Shown: one piece after another, positions 12,901 to 24,900 of the stretch | How positions within the stretch are numbered: the first letter of the stretch is position 1 | Layout of the letters: every line of letters begins with the position of its first letter | Assembly: GCA_034336665.1 (NCBI GenBank) | Contig: CM067568.1 | Location: 38,544,770-38,608,769 of the forward strand | Length of the DNA: 64,000 bases | DNA from: Luscinia megarhynchos | Lineage: Eukaryota > Chordata > Aves > Passeriformes > Turdidae | Reading direction: 5' to 3' | Made by a program: the position numbers and the translations under genes | The notes under the pieces: model-generated | What the model was told of the DNA's origin: nothing | The model's database searches: none | The model's input: the letters and a program-made list of their open reading frames with translations, nothing else

Positions 12901-15900
12901 ATGCAGTGGTTTACATCCACACACACAAACCCAGTTTAGCCTTTAAAAATCATGGTGCTGTTTATTTACTTAAAGCTCCTTTTGCATTATCCATTCAGAG
13001 AAGTGATGGTAATTTGTTCTAGTCACTTTTAATGCCATTGAGTGCTTACTTTCCGTGAAGAGGAAAGAAAATGCAAGATATGTGTTTTAAAATCTTAATT
13101 ATCTGTTTTGTTTATTTTCAATCAGATATAACCACCAGTAAAGTGGAACAGATTCCTTATGGAGAGAGGGTAACCCTTCGTCCAGAACCTCTACCAGACA
13201 GGCAAACATTTCAAAAAGGTAGGAGGTGCTTGGCTAGCTTTCAAACAGGTAGTTAGCTCTTAAGAAAAGTTGTAAGACACTAAAACCTTGTTCAAACTAA
13301 GTAACTCTTGTTTAAGCTAAAACCACTATTTTTCCCTCAGAGGTCCATAAGAATAACAGTTGATATTTTCAAGAGGAGTGCTGCAGTTAATAACCTAGCC
13401 ACTTTAAAAATTAAGTTTTGTAGCTTTAAGTAGGATTGCACCATATGGTTGTCTGTTACAGTTTGGGGTAGTCTCTGATTAAGTCCATCCTAACTCACGT
13501 ATCATATACTTTTCTTGCACTCTTGCCTGTTGCCTTCTTTTTCCAAATGAGTAGTTTGGATTTCTATGGGTTTCTCCCCTCAGACCATCCAGGTCGCTAC
13601 AATAGAGAAAGAGATCGTGAGCCTTATTTTGAGCGTCAAGGTAATTCCAACACAGATCATCGGGATTTCAAGAGAGATCGGGAATTGCACAGAGACCGTG
13701 GTTCTGTGGACTACGAACGAGAGAGGTTTGAGAAAGAGCGGCATCCCCGAGATGATAGGTACGTGATTTTGGAACACTATGGAAATCAATGCAGTTAAGA
13801 CTATTTTGTGTATCAGGCTGTCCATTTTGCCTGTGAGGTTCCTTTCACTCTGGAATCCATAGTGGAACTTCACAAAAATGCACAAAATACATTAAATACT
13901 GTTTTGGCAGGGTTCTTCCTACTACACCTTCAAGGACTCAGTCTTACCGTGACAAGAAAGACCACCCGTCCTCCAGGCGAGGTGGTTTTGAAAGACCACC
14001 ATACGAACGAAAGACAGATCGTCCAGCATATGATCATGGGCCTTCCATGTTTGGAGGTACAGTTTCTCAGTCTTGAAGTCATGTTAGAATATTATGAAAA
14101 ATAACTTGCAGAGGTGAAGATTAATTGGTAGAAGATTAATTGATTTGCAGTATTTGTGTGCTCAGAATATATAATTCAGGAAAATTTCTTTAGGTGGTGG
14201 CATTTAGTTTTGTTTCTCAGTGGTGATGAGATCATGAATGAAACAGTTATATACTCTGCTAAAAACTGTCTTTGCAGGAGGTTTAAGGTTAGAAATTTTA
14301 GTATTTTTGAGGACATATCTGTGAATTTAACTGAAAATAATGAAGGTCTGTTTAAATCAACTCAGCTGGGTATGAACATCTTAATTTTTTTATTTTACTG
14401 AACTAAGAAAATTCTTCTGTCCAAACACTGGAATTTGAAGGTGATCGTAGAAATTACCCTGAGGAAAGGATTCCTATTTCTGCTCCATCAATGCCTCGTC
14501 AGCCGCCACCTGCTCCACGAGTAGAAAGGAAGCCAGAATCTAAGAATGTAGACGATATTTTAAAGCCACCAGGACGGGAGAGCAGGCCAGAGAGGGTGAG
14601 TGTACATTCTGAAAGCAACAATCAATTTTGACAAGGTCTGTATTCAGGTAAAATGCTGGTGGATGTAATATGTTGGGAGCAAGTGTACATTTGAGGAAGC
14701 TCTGGAAATTAGCTTGATTCCTTTGCAAACGCCCAGGGTGTTGTAGTATTAGGAGTCCACAGGAGAGGTAAACTTCCTAGGAATGCTCAAAGCAAATTAG
14801 TGTGTAATATTATGGTAGTTTGGCCTCTTCTGAGGCCTTCACTTTTTTTCATGACGTATCAGGAAAAAAATTATCTTTACGCAAAGATTTGGCAATGCGC
14901 TGTATTATATAAGAAAGAACACAATTTAGGCTATTAAACATTTGGGTAAGTTTCATTAAGTTAAATTAAGGAAATTAGTGAAACTGAACCAGATCTATAA
15001 CATTTAGCCTAAACTGCTGAGATGATTAATATCAAAAATTCTGAATTATCTGTAGTTACTACCATTTCTCACAGCCTGGTTTCTAAATCAGACAGGGAGT
15101 GCTTGATGGGTTTGTGTGTGAGCCCACAGCATGTAATTCTCCAGAAGAAAATCTTTGCAAAAGACAGTCTGTTAAATGTAGTACAGTGTCATCTTACATG
15201 ATCTTTGTTTCAGATTGTGATCATCATGAGAGGGTTACCTGGAAGTGGAAAGACTCATGTAGCAAAACTCATCAGGGTATGTAAACAGGCACTCACTGTG
15301 TAGTGCTTCTTGTCTTTTACATGTGCTTCCTTTGCTGTTTGCTCTGTTTTTGCTGGAATTCAAGTCTGTTGTTGTTTCATGTTTGATGTCTTCATGTGCT
15401 GTGTGAGTCTCCACCACTATTAGCAAGCAGGAGGGATACTACTCTCTTGTTTTGAGTATTGAGCAGGGAACTGCTGTTGACCAAAAGTATTTTGAAGATC
15501 CTGTGTAACGCAATAGAATTTTTACAGCAAAGGTATATGCTTTCTTTTTGCTTTCTTCCCAGGATAAGGAAGTAGAGTGTGGAGGACCTGCACCAAGAGT
15601 GCTCAGCCTAGATGACTACTTTATCACTGAAGTGGAGAAAGAGGAGAGAGACCCAGATACAGGAAAAAAAGTTAAAAAGAAGGTAGTCTTAATTTTGTTG
15701 CTTTTCTTGACAAAGATGCAAGGCATTCCGGAGAAACAGTGGCAATCAGAATTCCAGTCTGTGGGTTGGGAAGAGTTCAGAGATCTCTGGGCTGTTTTTC
15801 AAAACAAGCCAGTATAACTTAGGGTAGTATGAGCAAATTCTTAAAAACTGACCTGAAAGGTGTTTTTCTCACATGAGTGTACTTTGTGGTCATGACATTC

Positions 15901-18900
15901 AGGTGTTAAATATTAGCCATTTTATAGATTAAATCTTTCTTAATGTTTTTATCCTTGGTGAAGGTGATGGAGTACGAATATGAGGCTGATATGGAGGAGA
16001 CCTATCGCACCAGCATGTTTAAAACTTTCAAAAAGACCTTGGATGACGGTTTCTTTCCCTTCATTATCCTGGATGCTATCAATGACAGAGTGCGACACTT
16101 TGAACAGTTTTGGAGTGCTGCGAAAACGAAGGGGTTTGAGGTAATGGAACCTAAATAGCATTTGAACTTGCCAGCAGCCATCCTGATGTTTCTAAACTTT
16201 TGAATGGAAAGTGTCTCCCACATTAAGGCAAAACGCTGGAGTGTACAGTTACTAGTTTGCCTTTCTTTAAGTGTACAACTACAGAGTGCATCACAAGGTA
16301 GAAAAAGAGCTCTAAAAATTGGTTTACAGTATTTAATATTGTCTTTTTGTTTCTAGGTCTACTTAGCTGAAATGAGTGCAGATAACCAGACGTGTTCCAA
16401 GAGGAATATCCATGGGCGCAAGCTAAAGGATATCAGCAGGGTAACTGTATACATCTGGAGTCATATTGTGCTTTTGGGCCCTTTTTTTTTATAGTTTGAA
16501 AACTATAGATTGCATCATGCTTACACTTTTCCTCTAAGAAGTACTGGGAGTTATTTCAGGGGATAGTTTAAAATAACTGAAGTAAAGATACATCTTGTTA
16601 TCAATCAGAAACCAAATTTTCCAATGAATCTGTTAGATTTTTAGAGGTGCTTCATTTTGGTGTGTGTTTTGTTAGATGTCTGATCACTGGGAGGCAGCAC
16701 CACGCCACATGATGCGCCTGGACATTCGCTCACTGTTGCAGGATGCTGCTATCGAAGAGGTGAGAATCTCTGTGCTTGTTAAAACTACAGATTAGGTCAA
16801 TGGGACTATACTGAAAATACAAAGCAAACAAAGATGTGATCACATCAAGGCAGTTATAAGCAAGGCACTTTGGAAAGCTGGAATCACTGCTTCAGGAAAG
16901 TGTATTTTGTTGTTCTTATTAATTACCCTAAACATAGAGATATATTTTTACCTTCTATCACCTTTTTGAAGCTCAGAGTTAGGCATCTTTGAGCAAGAGT
17001 TGAAGTCACTTTGCTCTTAGCAACTGTTGAATACCAACTGAGGATATTAAGGAGAGTCTTTTGAGAAAGTAGTTGGAGAAAGTAAGATAAGAAAATAAAC
17101 AAATTTGAACTCAGTCCTTGTTTTGAGAAATACAGATGTTTAGCAGAGAATGAAGAGATAACACATAGCAGAAGGTTACAATTCCCTTTTTATTTCATTT
17201 GCAGTTTGCTGTAACATGCATCCTTGGTGTGTCAGCTTACTGTATTGTTGCATTCTTCTTTGGTAGTTGTGTCAGGAGCTCTGGGCGTAAATTAGTGTGT
17301 TTGTGTGGGTCTTTGTGCATGAACCATAGCTGCTTGTTGCTGTCTGAACAGCTCTTGACATAGCCATAGAAACTGATGAACTGCTGAAATAGACAGAGGG
17401 TCTTTGAAGTTTGTCATTATGTTTAAAAGTTATTATTAAATCTCCAAATTCTTTGTACTGGAAAATAGTAATCATTAATAGGACAGCAAATAGTTCCACT
17501 CTAAAATAGGCTCAGAGAATGGCAGATTAGGATTTACAAGGTTTTGCAAATTATGTAAAGAACTGTACATACTTGGAGAGTTTTATGTATTCCAGAGTAT
17601 ATGCATGAGTCCCCAGTACAGCTGTGGAGCCCAGAAGGTATTGCATTGGATGCGCAGAGTTAGATGTATGTCTTCAAGCATTCTTGTATTTTGTTATGCT
17701 GAACTCTATGATTACTATTATTCTTTACTGTGATTTTAAAATATACAAAAGATAAGGGCTCAGTAGAGATGTTCTACACAGAGACAGCCATTCCAGGTAT
17801 ATATAGATGGCAAGTTTAAGAACTTTTTCTGAGACTGCAGGTCTTGAAATGTGATTCTTGAAATGTGTGAAAAGCAGGAGAGGTATCTTGCTGTTACAGA
17901 TAGTGGTAACACAAGGAGTGCATGTGAAGGAAGGGAATAAAGGATTCATATGTATTGCATCATCATACTTACAAAGATGAATCCATTCTTTTCTATTTAA
18001 TTTGGATATCTATATTTACCCTGTTAAAAAGAAAGTACTTAAAAGCCAGGCAGTGCCTTGTAATTCTGTGCATGTGCTTTGGAACAGGTGGAGATGGAGG
18101 ACTTTGATGCAAATATTGAAGACCAGAAAGAAGAAGTCAAGAAGGACACAGCAGAGGAAGAAGAAAGTGAACTGGTAGGAGACACATCAGCCATCCTTAA
18201 CAAATTGTTCATTAATGTGTCTGAGGGGGAATCTCAGTCTTACAAGTGCCAACCCATTGCCGTTCTTAGTGGTGTGATCTTAATGCACATGTGTCTAGTA
18301 ATTTTTTACTTAAACATTTCTAGGAGAACTTTAGTGATAAATCGTATTATTTCTTCCTAATTTATTTCTAAGAGTACTGAGTATGTGCTACAAACAATAT
18401 TGTGAGTGGAGCATGGTAACCTGCCTCTTAGAGACATTTTAAATTGCAGTACATAATAGTGCTGTCTTCCAGATAATCTAAGAATTACAGAAAGTGAAGG
18501 GATGGAACAATGGGTAAAGATTAATTTAGCTTATTTCCTTTCACATATCTAAAGAACTCTCTTCAACTGTCACAGTATCTGACAACAGTTATAAAGACTG
18601 CTTTTTCTGCCATGGTTGACTGACTTTGTTTGTCAGGTGGTTTTTCCAAGGTGAGGCATTAGGCCTCTTGGATAAATAAAGGTTATAGAATTGCCCTGAG
18701 GGCTGGCTTTTTTAGGTACGTATTTAAAAGACTAAAAAAGGCTTCCTGCTGTAACTTCTTGGTATGTGTTGGAGCTGCAACTGGTCCGTGCTTGATGAGT
18801 TGAATGTCTCAAATCTTGGTTCCCACAACCAAGCAGTTAAAGTTCAATAAACAGGAAGTAACCAAAAATGTCCAAGTTGATCAGTGTTTTTCCTTGATGG

Positions 18901-21900
18901 AAATTTACTATTCCTCAGGAGTGGCAGGTCAGAAAGGAGATGAAATCAGAATTTTAAAAAGCTTAGGAAAAGTGGATTCTAATAAACATCTGTTTTTTTC
19001 AACGTGACTCATTCTCTTTACTAAATTATTCTTTGGCACAGAATATGAGGCTGCATAAAGTGTGGGTAGAACATTTCAAAGACGCATCCATATTTACAAG
19101 AATATGGCTGCTAGTCCCATTTCCATGAGCTATAGCTAAAAGAGAAAGTTGTCTTTAGCTTTTAAGACATCTGTGCATAAATTTCTGTGTGTATGTGTGT
19201 GTTTATGGGTTTGGGGGAGTGTCCTAATGTACAGCACTTATAACAATAGGCCTTTTCTTTGAGACAAAGAGAAAGCTTGGTGATGAAAACTATGCAAATT
19301 ATTAAAGAACTAATAGTAATCTGCATATAAGAATGTGTTCTATTCAGATTCACAAGATATGAAAAAGAGCAAAGCATTATCTGCCATTTGTAATGTCTGG
19401 AATTCAGTTAGATGGCTCATCTCAGAGAATTATATCAGACAGAAAGTGGAACGGGACACTGTATTTGGTATCTCTTGCCTTTTTGAGAGCATTTGATAAG
19501 GGTTCTGCGATTCATTTTGCTGCATTTAATTCTGTGAGAAAAGAGAGGTCTGAAGCTCCTGCCATCTGGCAGATATCCTTGAAATATCCAGCTGTCTTGT
19601 ACCAAAGGATAAAGTCTGAATCTTTGCTTATCCTATTTGAGCACCAGGATATTGTATAGATTCAGCACACAATAGGCCGTTTCACACCATCAAAGTCACT
19701 CTTCTTGCTATTATCAACTCCCATAGGATTATTTGTAGCGTTCAGACAATTCCAGCTTTCTGTGCTTGATGGTATGAATTATTGATACATTTAATTTAGT
19801 GTTCTCACTTGCTGAGCAAACTTTAAAGTGCAACTTGGTTTAAATGAATAAATATATGTATATATATGAAGTTTATTTGTTTGTTACAAGGAAATATTGC
19901 AGCACAAACTGTTTTGGTTTGCATTAATTACAGATTGATTAAAAACAGGAAAATCCAGAGATCTAATAACCTCAAGTCACTGGTATATGATAGAAAAGGT
20001 CGTTCAAGGATTTTTTAAGAGCAGTGCTGAACTCAAAGGCAGTGTGGCTCTCTGGAATTTACAGGAATACACTAATTTAGTGACATGTAGCATTAACAAA
20101 TACACATATATTTTTACCACAGTGGAAGCAACCTATAAATAAAGCAGGAAAGAAGTTAGTTTAATAAAACTGGTTTGTGGATTGTTGGTTTTCTTCTTGA
20201 AATCTTCAAGAGTAGTTCTTTTCCCTCTCTATTAAAAAGCATTCTAAAAAGTAATTAAATTCTCACAAGGCTTCCATTCACTGCCTTGAGCTTTTTTATC
20301 TTGTTGCAGAGAAACATAAGTACTTTTATACCAAATCTGAACAGCTGAAATGAGAGTTGCTTAGTAACAACTTACTTGTCAAAGAATACAGAAAGAAAAG
20401 ATAACAAGGTGCTAATTAAAATAAATAACTTTTTGCCAAATTTATTTTCATTATGCTCATTTTCAAAGAATAAACTGGCTAAAGATCATTACACATCATG
20501 ACATTATTTGTAGGGAAAAATCTTTTTATAAGAATCATTGTGCTAAGAGTACTATTTTAAAATGAAAAGTAGTACTTAAATCCTAGTGACTTAGCAGATA
20601 CTTTTATTTAAAGAAAAAATTTGTTTAATTGTGGATTAACCACTCATACATTAATTTAGTATGTCCCTTCAAAAGAAGTAAGTGAAGTTTGTGTGTACTA
20701 AATCTGGTCATAAATGCTTACAGTAACTTTTTAATTTATGTTTGTAAAGCTGTGAATATTCTTAATGCCTGAAAGTTGTGTTGCAGTGACTTTGCCACCT
20801 GGGATAATACAATACAGTAACTGCACATAGTGCCTTTGCTGTCTGTTAGACTCATTCTGGAGTTCTGTGTTTGCAGAGGGCAGCACTCTTGTAATGATTT
20901 GCAAGGGCTGCTTAAATCACTGAATGGGAAGTGGATGCAGAAGTTCTGAAATACCAAGTAATTGGTCTCCATCTGATAATGAGCATTGTGCCTTACAAAA
21001 AGAAATACCTTAAGCTCCCATTGTAATGCTGTTTCCAGTTCAAAAGTGATATGCATGTGTGTCTCTCTCTAATCCTCCGAGCTTCTTTCTGTGTATGATT
21101 TAGGGTTACATTCCGAAAAGCAAATGGGAGATGGACACTTCTGAGGCAAAGCTAGGTGGGTATTCATTTTTTCCTGCTTCTTATAGTTGGTATCTAATGA
21201 TGTTTGCAAGACCTGAATTTTTGTTTTTACTGTGCCTCCTTACAAAGACCAATAAATGCGTTGATTTCATATATGTGTGTGAAACTGCAAAAGCGTCTAT
21301 ACAGAAAAGGAACTTATCTTCTGACAGAGGCAGGAGACTTTACTACTTTCTAATCATCACTGTTTTATAATACTCATTAATTGTTGTTCCATCTGTTCAA
21401 GAAAAGTACTTTGTCTTCAAATTTTAAAAGAACAGTATTTATATTCTTCATCCTTCTATGTTTATTATTTTTATATGAACAAAGAGTCAACTTACATCAC
21501 ACTGTACTCTTTCACATTACATACCTTTTTTCCTAAGTGTCATCAGTAACTTCTTGCATTCTTGGAGGCATTTCTCATAGCTGAACTGTATTTAAGATGT
21601 TTTTTACTTTTCAAAATTGATATCTGTGAGGACAAAGAAGTGGCATGCTTTGAAATTGGTTCTGAATGATTAGATGTCAGTGTATCTTTTCAACATCTTA
21701 GGCATTGAAAAGTTAAAAGTTCATGATGCTTTGCAGTTCCAGGAGAGCAATAGAATTATTCTTAGTGGTATGTAAAATGGACTGTCCAGAAGCACAAGGG
21801 CACAGTTTTTGCTGTACTTTTTATTATTCTCATTAGTGCTAGTATTAAGATTGTGTCAAAGTCAAAAGCAACTTTCAGGCAGAAATGCATGCACCACATC

Positions 21901-24900
21901 TATGGTGAAAGGATTATTCATGGAAAGGGGTTTCTGGTCATTATGATCATTTTTGTTGTGGTTTTTTTTCACTGAACAGAGTAAGTTCTAAATGAAGTTT
22001 TTATCTAGACAACTCAGAATTGCTATTTTATGTCATGTCTGTGAGAAGTCACAAACACCTAAACAGGACACAGCATGTCTTAACATTTTGAGGTTTGCTT
22101 CTTCTTGTGTGGTACAGCCCTGTGCATCATAACTTTCCAATAACCCAAATCACAACTACACCATAGAAATAGCATTAGAAGGTCTGGCTTACATAAAGCA
22201 GCCTTTCACCTTTTGCTGTTAAGGGCTTAGCTACATCCTCTCTTCTGCTGCTGTGCTCTCTTTTAAGTCATATAAATAGTTGTGGATGATATTGATGATG
22301 TGGCGTCTGCAGTACAAGCAGAGGCACCTTGTACTCAATGATTTTTGGCATACCAAACAGCTAGGATTAATTAAGCTAGGATTGCTCTGCATTTTTGTTA
22401 TAAGCAATGATTTATTTAATAATGTAAAATTGTTTCTTAAGTTTATGCTAAGAACCATGTTGCATTTCCTTCCATAATGAAAACTCTGTAATGTAAACCT
22501 CATGATTTTTATATGGTCTCCACTTAAATGTAAAATGGGAAGCAAGCAGCAGAGTCACTTTTATGCTGAAGTAAGTTACTTGCAAAGCTGTTGAAATAAT
22601 CCTTTAACAGTCAAACTTTATTAACAAACTGGATGTTAGCATGCTGCAAGACACAGATTGAGGTGCTGAAAAGGGCTTTCTATTAGATCTGTATTCACAA
22701 TTTTACTTTTCTAACTACCCTCTAGATTCAGTTTTATATATATGTAGGACTATAGATTAAAAGTAAATTCTCACAGAATTTAGGAATGCCTGGCTTTTTT
22801 AAAACCTATGTAACAAATGCAGTTTCTTTGGAAAATTACTCTGCAGGGGTGGTCAACTTTTAACTTAAGGTGTACATTAGAAGCACTTGCAGTCTGTGAG
22901 TAAGAATTACTACATTTAGTTCACAATAAGACTTTATTGTAGATGACAGATTATAATTATTTCTGGAAAGGTATGTAAACCGTGGTATGCATTAGTTACT
23001 CCAAAACTGAGTTATTTCCTGGGAGCTGGCCTGCCTATTAGGTTTATTGCATTAGTCCCAGAGGGCACACTTTTGCAGAATGGTGTAAGTGCAGACTTCA
23101 AAAATCATGCTCTGAGTCTTGTTTTGCTTTTTTGTTTTCTTTCTGAGTAGATGTTGTTACAGGAAAGTATAGTAAGATCTTACTAGTTGTAATGAACCTC
23201 AGAAAATGTCTGAAAAGTTTGAGTTCTTTGGCTGCATGTGACAATCGTCAAACATATGCCCCAGAGCTCTGCACAGATTTACTTTATTCTTACATTCCTC
23301 TTGAGTATGTGTGTGATTTATCGTTTCCTTACATTCTGTGAACAGCCACAGTTTTATTCTGAAAGTTTATTCATGGGTCTTCTCAGCACACACAGTGCAT
23401 GCAGGTTCTTATATTGAAATTTAAAGTAATGGACTCTCATTTTTAAAATTTGACTGTAGTGTTTAGTGCAATGCTCTGTTTCAAGATGCGGCTTACAGAC
23501 TTTCAGAAATGGAGAAATGAGCTCTGGTGTAGCTGAAACTTTGATACCATTGTAAAATTTGCTCTAGAATGCAAATGGGATTCTACATAAAACTTTGTGG
23601 CTTTTGTATAAGAGCAAAATTAAACTGATTGATTTATTTAGTTTTTGAAAGAGATAATGAGATTAGTTACTTTCACATGTTACTTTAGAAATTCTAAAGG
23701 TGAGTTTTCAAGTTTTGTGGGTTTTCAGAAATGCTGCTACTTTGTTGTTTTTAAATTTGAAATGATAAAATGATGTTCAGTAGTTTAACACTAAATAATT
23801 ATCAGCCATAAATAATCACAAGCACCAGTGTTACAAAATGGCACCTTGTCTCATTTACGGAAAAGAATATTCTGAAATAATCCTTTGTGGCAGGTTTTTG
23901 ACATTTGTGTAGTGTCTGCTGCATGACACATGTACCTTGAACACAATAGTATGGATGGAAGCAGACCCCTCTGGAAAAGCAATCCAGCTTCAAACATGGA
24001 AGGACATAACTTTTAAAAATAAACTCTGTGTAGCAGTAACAAAAAAGGACAGAGGGGACCTGCAATATTCAGAACAGCTTCCGAGCTCCTCTGCTGATGT
24101 TTGAGCATTCCTTCCTTCTTGGTGATGTTTTCAGTTGTTTGGTGTGCAGAAGGGAGTGGGAGACTTAACTTACTTTCACAACAGTCATGAGGTGAGCTTG
24201 CATCACAGCTTGCCTCCAACAGAAACATATCTGTCTACAGGTATTTGCTATCAGAGAGCTGCTCAGTTTTCACTTCTTCATGTTCCTAAATGGTCCTCAA
24301 TGAATTTGTTGATCGCCTTTTCAGTGTTATTTTTTTCTGGAAATGCTTAATGCCACAAATTATCTACACTGATTGAACATAGCTGGAGTAACAGTGCAAT
24401 ATTGTATAAATCAATTCTGTCTTGAGGAGGGAGTGTCATCTTTCTCTGGACATTGAGCATCAAATTTGGCAGATTTAGCTTAGAGCAAAAGAAGAACCTT
24501 AACTAAATCATGTAATAGATACAAATATTCCAAACATTTTTTTTTAATGTTGGCTATTTTAAGAAGAAACAGGAGGATTATGATGTTTTATCAGAAGAAG
24601 TTCTGTATCTGTTCCAGGGAAATGGGGCAAAGGTGGAGTCTTTAAAAGGTTTTGAGCCGTATGAGGGAGAAATAACTTCATTAGTTTATGGACTTTAAAT
24701 TATACTAGCATGTCTACAGTATCATTACCTCACATTATCTCCATTGTTACTCTTCTCTCTCCCATATGAAGTAAAAAAACCTCATCTCTGAACTGAGCTT
24801 CTTTAAGTACATACTTTTGAACATCATCATCTGCTATCCAGAAAAGAATACTACCTTGTATTTGGTCTTTTTCTGAGGCCTTTTGTGGGTGAATTTGATT